Shown: positions 15,613 to 23,976 of the stretch, piece after piece
Position numbering within the stretch: the first letter of the stretch is position 1
Layout of the letters: each line of letters begins with the position of its first letter
From: JALZDI01 sp036259355
GTDB lineage: Bacteria > Actinomycetota > Actinomycetes > Propionibacteriales > Nocardioidaceae
Direction of reading: 5' to 3'
NCBI GenBank assembly: GCA_036259355.1
Contig: DATABY010000090.1
Location: forward strand, 1 to 64,000
DNA: 64,000 nt
Notes under the pieces: generated by a model
The model's input: only the letters and a program-made list of their open reading frames with translations
What the model was told of the DNA's origin: nothing
Databases searched by the model: none
Made by a program: the position numbers and the translations under genes

Positions 15613-16305
15613 CTAGTGCTGCGGTCCGGCGAGCGGCGAGACCTCGGCGCCTCGTGCGTAGGCGTCGGCACAGTGCAGCAGCCACTGCTGCACTGCCTGC
15701 TGGTCGCCGGCACGGTAGGCCTCCAGAATCGCGGCGTACGCCGGCGCGGCGGCGAGGTGCCCGGCCTCCGGCACGGTCACCGATGCGGGATCGACCGCCC
15801 GTTCCACGATCACGAGACGCTCGGCCGCCCGCGCGACGAGGCCGTTTCCGCCGACGAACGCCTGTGTGGCCGCCACCTCGGCGTGCACGATCGCCGCGAC
15901 GGCCAGCGCCGGCGCCGCCGTGGTGGTCGTGACCCGGCTGGCCAGGTCGGCCAGCCGGTCCGCCCCCTGCACCGGGCGGCCGAGGTCGGCGTCGTCGACC
16001 TCGCCGCGCGCGACCAGGGTGTGCATCCGCGCCAGCGCCTGCAGCGGCGACCGTCGCCACACCGGCAGCAGACCCAGCAGCTCGGTGGACAGGCGGACGG
16101 GCCCCGTCTCGTCGTACCCGTCCCCCTCGAGCGCGGCGGACGCACGCGCCCCGCGCAGCAGGGACTCGGTGGTGAGCTCGGGCCCGGTGCGCCGCAGCCC
16201 GCGGTCACGCAGCAGCACGTCGATGCTGTCGCGGGCGGCCGCGAGCGCGGAGGGGACCCCCTCCAGCTGGGCGACGAAGGCAAAGACATCGGTGGTGGAC
16301 GGCAC
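15613..16305 (-). CDS. degenerate Fic-like protein (often labelled oxidoreductase)
   Basis: A 230-residue, all-helical protein. Near residue 148 it has QAFVGGNGLVAR, which aligns with the Fic motif HPFxDGNGRxxR: the GNG loop and second Arg are kept, but the catalytic His is Gln148, the acid is Gly152 and the first Arg is Leu156. Upstream, SAALEGDG (residues ~57-64) resembles the S/TxxxE(G/N) inhibitory helix of Fic proteins. AMP-transfer activity is therefore unlikely; a binding or structural role is more plausible. The family is widespread in actinobacteria, usually near ssd/tad. GTG 16305 has a -10 box 8 nt upstream. Divergent from the methyltransferase gene. Confidence 0.7.
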   Translation of the reverse strand: MPSTTDVFAFVAQLEGVPSALAAARDSIDVLLRDRGLRRTGPELTTESLLRGARASAALEGDGYDETGPVRLSTELLGLLPVWRRSPLQALARMHTLVARGEVDDADLGRPVQGADRLADLASRVTTTTAAPALAVAAIVHAEVAATQAFVGGNGLVARAAERLVIVERAVDPASVTVPEAGHLAAAPAYAAILEAYRAGDQQAVQQWLLHCADAYARGAEVSPLAGPQH

Positions 16306-16313
16306 GACGGGCC

Positions 16314-16319
16314 AGCCTA
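16314..16319 (-). promoter_or_regulatory. -10 box of the Fic-like gene
   Basis: TAGGCT on the minus strand, 8 nt before the GTG start at 16305; leaderless arrangement. Back to back with the methyltransferase promoter. Confidence 0.65.
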
Positions 16320-16333
16320 GCCACGCGGCGTTG

Positions 16334-16339
16334 TAACCT
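16334..16339 (+). promoter_or_regulatory. -10 box of the methyltransferase gene
   Basis: TAACCT ending 8 nt before ATG 16348; leaderless arrangement, only 14 bp from the divergent -10 box at 16314-16319. Confidence 0.65.
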
Positions 16340-16347
16340 CGCGGGCA

Positions 16348-17145
16348 ATGGACGAGAGCCTGCGCACACGCCGCGCCAGGGCCTTCGGCGGGGTTGCCGA
16401 GGTCTACGAGCGCACGCGCCCGGACTACCCGGAGGAGGCGGTGCGCTGGATGGTCGGCTCGGCACCCGGCAGGGTGCTCGAGCTCGGCGCCGGCACCGGC
16501 AAGATGACGGCCCGCCTGGTGGCACAGGGCCATCAGGTGGTCGCCACGGACCCCGCGGCACCGATGCTCGAGCCGCTGCGCAAGCGGGTCGCGGCCGCGT
16601 GGACCGTGCAGTCCACCGCCGAACGCATCCCGCTGCTCTCGTCCTCGGTCGACGCGGTGGTGGCCGGTCAGGCGTTCCACTGGTTCGACGCCGGCAATGC
16701 GTTGGAGGAGACCGCCCGGGTGCTGCGGCCGGCCGGGACGTTGGCGCTGGTGTGGAACCTCCGCGACGAGACCGTGCCGTGGGTACGCCGGCTCGGCCGG
16801 CTGATCGGGTCCGAGCAGCCGGAGGACCCGACCGAGCTGCTCGAGGGGACCGGCCTGTTCGACGGGGTGGAGCACAAGACGTTCCGGCACTGGCAGGAGG
16901 TGCACCGGGACAGCCTGGTCGGCCTGGTCGAGTCCCGCTCGGCCATCTCCGAACTGCCCGACCGGGAGCGGGCCGACGTGCTTGCGAAGGTCGGCGACCT
17001 GTACGACGACTACGGCCGCGGGCCCGACGGCATGCTGCTGCCGTATCTCTGCCATGCCTACCGCTGCCGCGTGAGCGGTCTCGCCAACTTCCGGCGTGAC
17101 CAGGAGGCGCCGCTCGACGACGGCCTGCTGATCGACTTCTCCTGA
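16348..17145 (+). CDS. class I SAM-dependent methyltransferase
   Basis: A 265-residue methyltransferase of the Methyltransf_11 type. Motif I is VLELGAGTGKMT (residues ~43-54), the acidic residue of motif II is in VVATDPAAPML, and motif IV is VDAVVAGQAFHWFD. This subgroup resembles yeast Tmt1/ubiE-like enzymes, but the acceptor cannot be read from sequence. No membrane segment or extra domain. The stop is 14 nt before the LytS-type kinase gene, so they may be co-transcribed, although a functional link is not evident. Confidence 0.88.
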   Translation: MDESLRTRRARAFGGVAEVYERTRPDYPEEAVRWMVGSAPGRVLELGAGTGKMTARLVAQGHQVVATDPAAPMLEPLRKRVAAAWTVQSTAERIPLLSSSVDAVVAGQAFHWFDAGNALEETARVLRPAGTLALVWNLRDETVPWVRRLGRLIGSEQPEDPTELLEGTGLFDGVEHKTFRHWQEVHRDSLVGLVESRSAISELPDRERADVLAKVGDLYDDYGRGPDGMLLPYLCHAYRCRVSGLANFRRDQEAPLDDGLLIDFS

Positions 17146-17159
17146 GCCCGCCTCAGCCC

Positions 17160-18347
17160 ATGGACGACATCTGGCCGGTGCTGGCCCTGCTCGCCGTCGC
17201 GGTCGGTGTCGGTGCGCTGCTGACCTGGCTGGTGCGCCACCGGCACGACTTCGGCACCCCCGCCGACCGGGCGACCTTCAAGACGCTGCACACCGCGTCG
17301 CTGGCATCGCCGCCGCTGCGCGGCGGGCTGAGCGAGGCCGGAGCGGAGCGGTCCGTCCGCTTCCTGCGGGCCCTGCTCGGCACCCCGGCGCTGGCGCTGA
17401 CCGACCTCTCCACGGTGCTGAGCTGGGACGGCGCCGGTGACCACCACCGGGCCGATGCGCTCCACCTGGCGGAGCCGGTCATCGCCGAGGGGCACACGCT
17501 CGCGCACGGCCCCAAGCAGGTGCGCTGCACCACCGGTGACTGCCCACTGCGGCACTGCATCGTGGCGCCGCTGACCGTCGAGGACCGGGTGGTCGGAACC
17601 CTGCAGGCCTATGCGCCGTCGGCGTCCGCGGGCCTGGTGCGCGCGACCAGCGAGGTGGCGCGGTGGGTCTCCGGGCAGCTCGAGCTGGCCGAGCTGGACC
17701 GGTCCCGCACCCAGCTGATGGAGGCCGAGGTCCGCGCGCTGCGGGCCCAGATCTCGCCGCACTTCGTCTACAACTCCCTGACCGCGATCGCCTCGTTCGT
17801 GCGTACCGACCCCGAGCGCGCCCGCGAGCTGCTGCTGGAGTTCGCCGACTTCACCCGCTACTCCTTCCGGCGGCACGGCGACTTCACCACGCTGGCCGAG
17901 GAGCTGCGGTCGATCGAGCGCTACCTGGTGCTGGAGAAGGCTCGCTTCGGCGACCGGCTCGACGTGCGGCTACGGGTGGCCCCCGAGGTGCTGTCGGTGG
18001 CACTGCCGTTCCTGTCGCTGCAGCCGCTGGTGGAGAACGCCGTACGCCACGGCATCGAGGGCAAGGCCGAGCAGGGCCACGTCTCGATCACCGCCGAGGA
18101 CGCCGGGCAGGACGCCGTGATCCACATCGAGGACGACGGCGTCGGGGAGGACCCCGAGCGGGTACGACGCTCGCTCGCCGGAGACGCGAGCACCGACTCG
18201 GTGGGCCTCGGCAACGTCGACGAAAGGCTGCGCACCGTCTTCGGCGACGACTACGGGCTGGTGGTGGAGACCGCGCCGGGCGCCGGCACGAAGGTGACGG
18301 TGCGGATCCCGAAGTTCGCCCCCGGCGTACGCGCCTCCGCCCCGTGA
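17160..18347 (+). CDS. LytS-type sensor histidine kinase
   Basis: A 395-residue kinase. One N-terminal membrane helix (residues ~5-25) is followed by a GAF-like region (45-165) with three cysteines (CTTGDCPLRHC, ~123-133) that could bind metal or sense redox. The His_kinase domain LRAQISPHFVYNSL has phospho-acceptor His201, and the HATPase has LVENAVRHGIEGK and DDGVG. These features define the LytS/YehU family, which pairs with LytTR regulators. The partner is probably the LytTR gene at 19962, separated from it by guaB1. In related actinobacteria such pairs sit beside acetate-type symporters, as here. Confidence 0.9.
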   Translation: MDDIWPVLALLAVAVGVGALLTWLVRHRHDFGTPADRATFKTLHTASLASPPLRGGLSEAGAERSVRFLRALLGTPALALTDLSTVLSWDGAGDHHRADALHLAEPVIAEGHTLAHGPKQVRCTTGDCPLRHCIVAPLTVEDRVVGTLQAYAPSASAGLVRATSEVARWVSGQLELAELDRSRTQLMEAEVRALRAQISPHFVYNSLTAIASFVRTDPERARELLLEFADFTRYSFRRHGDFTTLAEELRSIERYLVLEKARFGDRLDVRLRVAPEVLSVALPFLSLQPLVENAVRHGIEGKAEQGHVSITAEDAGQDAVIHIEDDGVGEDPERVRRSLAGDASTDSVGLGNVDERLRTVFGDDYGLVVETAPGAGTKVTVRIPKFAPGVRASAP

Positions 18348-18356
18348 CCCGGCGGG

Positions 18357-18362
18357 TAGCGT
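18357..18362 (+). promoter_or_regulatory. -10 box of guaB1
   Basis: TAGCGT ending 8 nt before the GTG start at 18371, just after the kinase stop; leaderless arrangement gives guaB1 its own transcript. Confidence 0.6.
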
Positions 18363-18370
18363 GGGACAAC

Positions 18371-19828
18371 GTGCGATTCCTCGACGACCGGACACCGGCC
18401 CACGACCTCACCTACAGCGACGTCTTCATGGTGCCGCGACGGTCCTCGGTCACCTCCCGCCTCGACGTCGACCTCTCGACCAACGACGGGGTCGGAACGA
18501 CGCTTCCGCTGACCGTCGCCAACATGACCGCGGTGTCGGGACGCCGGATGGCCGAGACCATCGCCCGCCGCGGCGGGGTCGCGGTCATCCCCCAGGACAT
18601 CCCCGTCGACGTGGTCGGGCAGGCCGTCGGGAAGGTCAAGGCCAGCCACCCCGTGTACGACACGGCGATCACCGTGCGCCCGGGCGACACCGTCGGCGAC
18701 GCGATGCTGCTGATCGGCAAGCGAGCACACGGCGCGGTGATCGTGGTGGAGGGTGACAAGCCGGTCGGGATCATGACCGAGCGCGACGCGAGCGGCGTGG
18801 ACCGGTTCACCCAGGTGCACGAGGTGATGACCAGCGAGGTGTTCACGCTGCCCGCCGGCGGCGACCTCCGGGACGCCTTCAACCAGCTCGCCGAGCGCCA
18901 CCTGACCCTGGCGCCGGTCGTCGACGGCGGCGCGCTGGTCGGAGTGCTCACCCGCAAGGGGGCGCTGCGGTCCTCGCTGTACACGCCGGCGGTCGACCCG
19001 CAGGGCCGGCTGCTGGTCGGCGCGGCGGTCGGCATCAACGGCGACGTGCCCGGCAAGGCCGACGCGCTGCTGACCCACGGCATCGACGTGCTCGTCGTCG
19101 ACACCGCGCACGGGCACCAGGAGAAGATGGTCGACGCGTTGCCCGCCGTACGTGCCGTGCGTGACCGGGCCGCCGACCGGCACGGGCGCCGCATCCCCAT
19201 CGTGGCCGGCAACGTGGTGTCGGCGCAGGGAACGGCAGATCTCCTCGACGCCGGGGCGGACGTCGTCAAGGTCGGTGTCGGGCCCGGTGCGATGTGCACG
19301 ACCCGGATGATGACCGGGGTCGGCCGGCCGCAGTTCTCCGCGGTGCTGGAGTGCGCGGCCGCCGCCCGGGACGGGGGCGCGCACGTCTGGGCCGACGGCG
19401 GCATCCGCCACCCCCGCGACGTGGCGCTGGCGCTGGCCGCCGGTGCGGCGAGCGTGATGGTGGGCTCGTGGTTCGCCGGCACGCACGAGAGCCCCGGCGA
19501 CCTGCAGCGCGACGCGCAGGGCCAGCCGTACAAGGAGTCGTTCGGGATGGCGTCGGCGCGCGCGGTCAGCAACCGCACCCGTGAGGCGTCCGGGTTCGAC
19601 CGGGCGCGACTGGCGCTGTTCGAGGAGGGCATCAGCTCCTCGCGGATGTACCTCGAGCGCGACCGGCCCGGCGTGGAGGACCTCGTCGACTCGATCGTCG
19701 CGGGGGTGCGCAGCTCGTGCACGTACGCCGGCGCGCGGTCGCTGGACGAGTTCCACGAGCGTGCTCTGGTCGGCGTACAGAGCAGTGCCGGCTACGAGGA
19801 GGGGCGCCCGGTCCACGCCAGCTGGTGA
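18371..19828 (+). CDS. guaB1: GuaB1-family IMP dehydrogenase-related protein (probable GMP reductase)
   Basis: A 485-residue TIM-barrel enzyme with an inserted pair of CBS domains (residues ~95-205). The catalytic loop is GPGAMCTTRMMTG, with the nucleophile Cys that forms the thioimidate intermediate, and VVDTAHGH and GGIRHPRDVALALAAGA are the phosphate-binding segments. Proteins of this GuaB1 group in mycobacteria have been characterised as CBS-containing GMP reductases (GMP to IMP), not IMP dehydrogenases, so a salvage role is preferred. GTG 18371 is supported by the leaderless -10 box and the N-terminus VRFLDDRTP. It sits between the two halves of a two-component system. Confidence 0.92.
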   Translation: MRFLDDRTPAHDLTYSDVFMVPRRSSVTSRLDVDLSTNDGVGTTLPLTVANMTAVSGRRMAETIARRGGVAVIPQDIPVDVVGQAVGKVKASHPVYDTAITVRPGDTVGDAMLLIGKRAHGAVIVVEGDKPVGIMTERDASGVDRFTQVHEVMTSEVFTLPAGGDLRDAFNQLAERHLTLAPVVDGGALVGVLTRKGALRSSLYTPAVDPQGRLLVGAAVGINGDVPGKADALLTHGIDVLVVDTAHGHQEKMVDALPAVRAVRDRAADRHGRRIPIVAGNVVSAQGTADLLDAGADVVKVGVGPGAMCTTRMMTGVGRPQFSAVLECAAAARDGGAHVWADGGIRHPRDVALALAAGAASVMVGSWFAGTHESPGDLQRDAQGQPYKESFGMASARAVSNRTREASGFDRARLALFEEGISSSRMYLERDRPGVEDLVDSIVAGVRSSCTYAGARSLDEFHERALVGVQSSAGYEEGRPVHASW

Positions 19829-19947
19829 GCCGCCGGCCGTCGCTGGCTCCCCGCCGCGTTTCCCCCGTGCCCCTCCCGGATTCGGCGGGGGAAGGAAGGA
19901 GAACGGGCGGTCACGGTCGAATTCCCGGCTGCGCGGCGGGTGGGGGC

Positions 19948-19953
19948 TAGTGT
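19948..19953 (+). promoter_or_regulatory. -10 box of the LytTR regulator gene
   Basis: TAGTGT ending 8 nt before ATG 19962; leaderless arrangement. Confidence 0.65.
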
Positions 19954-19961
19954 GCTGTGCG

Positions 19962-20729
19962 ATGAACGGCCCCTCCCCTGCACCGCCGTCCACCAGCCCG
20001 CTGCGGGTCCTCGTCGTCGACGACGAGCCGCCGGCGCTGGAGGAGCTGGCCTACCTGCTGGGCCGCGACCCGCGAATCGGTGAGGTGCTCACGGCCGCGT
20101 CCGGGGAGCAGGCGCTGCGGCTGCTCGAGCGTGAGGGAGGCTTCGGCGCGATCTTCCTCGACGTGGCGATGCCGGGGCTGTCCGGCCTGGACCTCGCCCG
20201 GGTGCTGGCCCAGTTCCGTACCCCCACCCCGGTGGTGTTCGTGACCGCGCACGACGACCACGCGGTCGAGGCCTTCGAGCTCGACGCGGCCGACTACGTG
20301 CTCAAGCCCGTCCGCGCCGAACGGCTGTCCGAGGCGGTACGCCGGATCGTCGAGGCGAACGCCGAGTCGGGGGGCGAGTCCGACGACGACGAGACCATCG
20401 CGGTCGAGCTCGGCGGCGTCACCCGCTTCGTCAACCGCAGCGAGATCCGGTACGTCGAGGCGCAGGGCGACTACGCCCGGCTGCACACCGCCGGGGGCAG
20501 CCACCTGCTGCGCATCCCGCTCACCGTGCTGGAGGAGAACTGGGCCGACGCGGGCTTCCTGCGCATCCACCGCAGCCTTCTGGTCTCCACCAGCCACATC
20601 GACGAGGTGCGCTCCGACGGCGGCCGATGCACGGTCGTGGTCGGCGACACCGAGCTGCAGGTGGCCCGCCGGCACACCCGGGGCCTGCGTGAGGTGCTGG
20701 TCCGGCAGGGCAGGCCGTCCCGGCAGTGA
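19962..20729 (+). CDS. LytTR-family response regulator
   Basis: A 255-residue regulator. The receiver domain (residues ~14-130) has acidic pocket VVDDEP, phospho-acceptor Asp67 in IFLDVAMPG and Lys in VLKPV. After an acidic linker the LytTR DNA-binding domain runs from about 148 to 250 (EIRYVEAQGDYARLH; FLRIHRSLLVS). It is the natural partner of the LytS-type kinase at 17160. It lies directly upstream of a symporter module, its probable target. No LytTR direct-repeat site could be identified with confidence. Confidence 0.92.
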   Translation: MNGPSPAPPSTSPLRVLVVDDEPPALEELAYLLGRDPRIGEVLTAASGEQALRLLEREGGFGAIFLDVAMPGLSGLDLARVLAQFRTPTPVVFVTAHDDHAVEAFELDAADYVLKPVRAERLSEAVRRIVEANAESGGESDDDETIAVELGGVTRFVNRSEIRYVEAQGDYARLHTAGGSHLLRIPLTVLEENWADAGFLRIHRSLLVSTSHIDEVRSDGGRCTVVVGDTELQVARRHTRGLREVLVRQGRPSRQ

Positions 20730-20750
20730 CCCGGTGATGAGGAGGCGACC

Positions 20751-21128
20751 GTGACCCAGGAGCCGCCCGGCAAGCGCGTGCGTGTCACCAGCCCGCGCAG
20801 CGGTGCGGCGCGACGCCGCCAGGTCGCGGTCACGCACGAGATCGACGCCCAGACCGGTGTGGGTGAGGTTTTCGTGCGGTCGTTGATCACCACCCAGATG
20901 CGGCTGGCGATGCTCGTGCTCGTCGTCGTCGCCGTCCTCGTCGGCGGCCTCCCGGCGCTGTTCGCGCTCGTCCCGCGGCTGAGCGACGTCGACGCGCTCG
21001 GCATCCCGCTGCCGTGGCTGCTGCTCGGCGGCCTGGTGTACCCGGCGCTGGTGACCCTCGCGTGGTTCTACGTGCGCCAGGCCGAACGCGTGGAGCGGGA
21101 GTTCTCCGACCTCGTCGAACGGTCATGA
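20751..21128 (+). CDS. small two-helix membrane protein associated with the symporter
   Basis: A 125-residue protein: ~47 polar, basic N-terminal residues, then two membrane helices (about 50-75 and 83-105) and a short charged tail. Its size, topology and place just before an SSS symporter mirror the DUF485 subunit that precedes ActP-type symporters, but its sequence is not clearly DUF485. GAGGAGG precedes the GTG start. The downstream symporter starts 49 nt later, so they are probably one operon with the LytTR gene. Confidence 0.75.
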   Translation: MTQEPPGKRVRVTSPRSGAARRRQVAVTHEIDAQTGVGEVFVRSLITTQMRLAMLVLVVVAVLVGGLPALFALVPRLSDVDALGIPLPWLLLGGLVYPALVTLAWFYVRQAERVEREFSDLVERS

Positions 21129-21177
21129 GCACCCCACGAAGGCGCTCGCTGCGCTCACGTTGCCGCGGAGACCCGGC

Positions 21178-22746
21178 ATGAACGCGACCGCGAGCATCGT
21201 CGCGGTCGTCCTGGTCGCGACCGCGACGCTGGGGATCGGCGCGCTGGGCCTTCGCTTCAGCCGCACGACCAGCGACTTCTACGTCGCGTCCCGGTCGGTC
21301 GGGCCGCTGTGGAACGCCTCCGCGATCGGCGGCGAGTACCTCTCGGCAGGCTCGTTCCTCGGGGTCGCCGGGCTCGTCCTCGCCTTCGGCGCCGACATGC
21401 TGTGGTACCCGGTGGGCTGGACGGCGGGCTACCTGGTGCTGCTCGTGCTGGTCGCGGCGCCGCTGCGTCGCTCCGGCGCGTACACCCTGCCGGACTTCGC
21501 CGAGGCCCGGCTCGAGTCGCAGCACGCGCGCCGCATCTCCAGCCTGCTCGTCGTGGCCATCGGGTGGCTCTACCTGCTACCTCAGTTCCAGGGCGCCGGG
21601 ATCACGCTGCGCACGGTCACCGGGGCACCGGTCTGGGTCGGCGGGGTGGTGATCGCGCTCGTCGTGATCGTGAACGTGCTGTCCGGCGGGATGCGCAGCA
21701 TCACGTTCGTGCAGGCCTTCCAGTACTGGCTGAAGCTGACCGCCCTGCTCGTCCCGCTCGCCTTCCTGCTGCTGCGCTGGGGCGCCGACGGCTGGCCCTC
21801 GCCGGCCGCGGCCGAGGTGCCGCCGGGCGCGTTGCCGGGCGAGGAGTGGGTGCTGCCGCTGTCCAGCGGCATCGAGCATCCCGTCTACGCGACGTACTCG
21901 CTGATCCTCGCCACCTTCCTCGGCACCATGGGCCTGCCCCACGTGCTGGTGCGCTTCTACACCAACCCCGACGGCCGCGCGGCCCGCCGTACCACGCTGG
22001 TGGTGCTGGTGCTGCTGGGCAGCTTCTACCTGATGCCGGCGCTGTACGGCGCGCTCGGCCGGGTGTACGCGCCCGACCTGCTCGCCGCCGGCCGCGGCGA
22101 CACCGTGGTGCTCGAGCTGCCGGCCCGGATGGTCGACGGCATGCTCGGCGACGCCCTCGGCGCGCTGGTGACCGCCGGCGCGTTCGCGGCGTTCCTGTCC
22201 ACCTCCTCGGGGCTCACGGTCTCCGTCGCGGGCGTGCTGAGCCAGGACCTGCTCGCACGCTGGATGGGCGGCATCAGCGCGTTCCGCGCGGCCGGCGTGC
22301 TGGCCGTGCTGGTGCCGCTGCTGCTGGCCGTTCTCGCGCAGAACCTGCCGATCGCCCAGGTGGTCGGGCTGGCCTTCGCGGTGGCCGCGTCGACGTTCTG
22401 TCCGCTGCTGGTACTGGGCATCTGGTGGTGGCGGCTGACCGACGCCGGGGCGATCAGCGGCCTGCTCGTGGGGGGAGCTCTCTCCGGTGGCGCCGTGGTG
22501 CTCACGGTGCTCGGGATGGCCACCGAGGGATGGACAGGCGCACTGCTCGGCCAGCCCGGCGCGTGGACGGTGCCGATCGCGTTCGCGGTGATGATCGGGG
22601 TGTCGCTGGCCACACCGCGCCGGGTGGCGCCCAACGTCGCGCGGACGATGGTGCGGCTGCACATGCCCGAGCAGATCGAGGTGGACCGCGGTGACTTCCA
22701 GCCGCGCGCGGCACGGCTGAGTCGCAGCCGGCGCACGCGCGGGTGA
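21178..22746 (+). CDS. sodium/solute symporter (SSS family, ActP-like)
   Basis: A 522-residue integral membrane protein with about 13 helices. Family landmarks are FYVASRSVGPLWNASAIGGEYLSAGSFLG near the N-terminus, GGMRSITFVQAFQYWLK, and the region GLPHVLVRFYTNPDGRAARR shared with cation/acetate symporters. Substrates of this clade are short carboxylates such as acetate, propionate or pyruvate; which one cannot be told. ATG 21178 (after GCGGAGA) is preferred to the in-frame TTG 18 nt upstream. It forms the first of two symporter modules here. Confidence 0.88.
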   Translation: MNATASIVAVVLVATATLGIGALGLRFSRTTSDFYVASRSVGPLWNASAIGGEYLSAGSFLGVAGLVLAFGADMLWYPVGWTAGYLVLLVLVAAPLRRSGAYTLPDFAEARLESQHARRISSLLVVAIGWLYLLPQFQGAGITLRTVTGAPVWVGGVVIALVVIVNVLSGGMRSITFVQAFQYWLKLTALLVPLAFLLLRWGADGWPSPAAAEVPPGALPGEEWVLPLSSGIEHPVYATYSLILATFLGTMGLPHVLVRFYTNPDGRAARRTTLVVLVLLGSFYLMPALYGALGRVYAPDLLAAGRGDTVVLELPARMVDGMLGDALGALVTAGAFAAFLSTSSGLTVSVAGVLSQDLLARWMGGISAFRAAGVLAVLVPLLLAVLAQNLPIAQVVGLAFAVAASTFCPLLVLGIWWWRLTDAGAISGLLVGGALSGGAVVLTVLGMATEGWTGALLGQPGAWTVPIAFAVMIGVSLATPRRVAPNVARTMVRLHMPEQIEVDRGDFQPRAARLSRSRRTRG

Positions 22747-22809
22747 GCCAGGCCACCCGACGGCGCGATTTGGCCTCCCGCACTTGCCCGCATCGTGCAC
22801 CCTGGTGCC

Positions 22810-23448
22810 ATGACGGTGAGACGACGTGGAGCCGCCGCGGCCATCGGCCTGCTGGTGGCAGTCTGCTGCGCCGTCGCGACGTACGCCGTGTACCGCGTCT
22901 TCGTCGGCACCGAGCTCGGCCAGGTCGTCGACCAGGCCACGCTGGAGCAGGCGGCCGCCCTGCCGGTCGCGGTCGCCCGGAGCGCCGAGGCGGTGCTGTC
23001 GGTGTTCACGGTGCCGTTGGTGCTGTTCGCGTGCGTCGTGCCACCGCTGCTGGGACTCCTGCGCCGCTCACCGTGGCACGCGCTGGGCGCGCTGGTGCTG
23101 GTCGCCGGCGCCAACGCCACCACGCAGCTGCTCAAGACCTACGTGTTCGAGCGTCCCGACCTGCTGGCGCTCGGCGCGCCGAACTCCCTGCCCAGCGGCC
23201 ACACCACGGTGGCCACATCGGTGGCGCTCGGGCTCGCGCTGGTCGCCCCGCCGGCGCTGCGTCTGCCGACGGCAGGCGTCGGCGTGGCCGGCGCCCTGCT
23301 GGTCGGGATGGCCACGATCGTGGCCGGCTGGCATCGGTTCAGCGACGTCGCGGCGGCGCTGCTGGTCTGCACCGCCTGGGCCGGGCTGGTGCTGGCCCTG
23401 GTCACGCTGCGTCCGCCGACGGTCCGTCCCACGACGGCGCGCGCCTAG
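22810..23448 (+). CDS. PAP2-family membrane phosphatase
   Basis: A 212-residue polytopic protein with about five membrane helices. The three phosphatase motifs are present: KTYVFERPD, LPSGHTTV, and GWHRFSDVAAA with the His-Asp pair. The likely substrate is a lipid phosphate such as undecaprenyl pyrophosphate or phosphatidate, with the active site facing outwards. ATG 22810 is preceded by CACCCT-N6, a weak leaderless-type box. It lies between the two symporter modules without an obvious link. Confidence 0.88.
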   Translation: MTVRRRGAAAAIGLLVAVCCAVATYAVYRVFVGTELGQVVDQATLEQAAALPVAVARSAEAVLSVFTVPLVLFACVVPPLLGLLRRSPWHALGALVLVAGANATTQLLKTYVFERPDLLALGAPNSLPSGHTTVATSVALGLALVAPPALRLPTAGVGVAGALLVGMATIVAGWHRFSDVAAALLVCTAWAGLVLALVTLRPPTVRPTTARA

Positions 23449-23573
23449 CCCGACCGCTCGTCGCGCGCCAACGACCGTTCACCGCGCCGCCCGTCGCCGT
23501 ACGCCGAGACAGAGAACCCGTTCATCGCTCGACCACCGCGGCCCGCTGTCGCTTCGGCGCCCGCCTTGCCTAC

Positions 23574-23589
23574 CGTGACGGCCATCACA
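23574..23589. promoter_or_regulatory. CRP/GlxR-like binding site upstream of the acetate symporter operon
   Basis: CGTGA-N6-TCACA matches 9 of 10 conserved bases of the actinobacterial CRP/GlxR consensus TGTGA-N6-TCACA. It overlaps a possible -10 box TACCGT (23571-23576) and lies about 50 bp upstream of the DUF485 gene. A crp gene is encoded at 33683. Confidence 0.7.
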
Positions 23590-23637
23590 CATGGCTGACC
23601 CGCAGTCATCCCTGTCCGCAAGAGTGAGGTGACCGCC

Positions 23638-23976
23638 GTGGCGGAGGAGATCTCGCCCACCCAGCACCGCGTGTACGAACGCGTCCATGCCAGCGCGGAG
23701 TTCCAGGAACTGCGCAAGCGCTATCTCGGCTTCGCCATTCCCGCGACCGTCGCGTTCATGGTCTGGTACCTGCTGTTCGTGTTCATGAGCAACTGGGCGA
23801 CCGGCTTCATGAACACGAAGGTCTTCGGCAACATCAACGTCGCCCTGATCTTCGGACTGCTGCAGTTCCTGTCGACCTTCGGCATCGCCTGGCTGTACGC
23901 CCGGCACGCCAACAAGCATCTCGACCCGGTCGCGGGCAAGCTGCAGCGCGAGTACGAGGAGGAGATCGGCAGATGA
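23638..23976 (+). CDS. DUF485 membrane protein, small partner of the acetate symporter
   Basis: A 112-residue protein with two membrane helices (about residues 31-53 and 65-87). The DUF485 pattern is clear: FQELRKRYLGFAIPATVAFMVWY, then GFMNTKVFGNINVALIFGL. Such proteins are always encoded next to ActP/MctC-type symporters. GTG 23638 has GAGG at proper spacing; GTG 23629 is the alternative and would add three residues. The stop overlaps the symporter ATG as ATGA. Confidence 0.92.
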   Translation: MAEEISPTQHRVYERVHASAEFQELRKRYLGFAIPATVAFMVWYLLFVFMSNWATGFMNTKVFGNINVALIFGLLQFLSTFGIAWLYARHANKHLDPVAGKLQREYEEEIGR

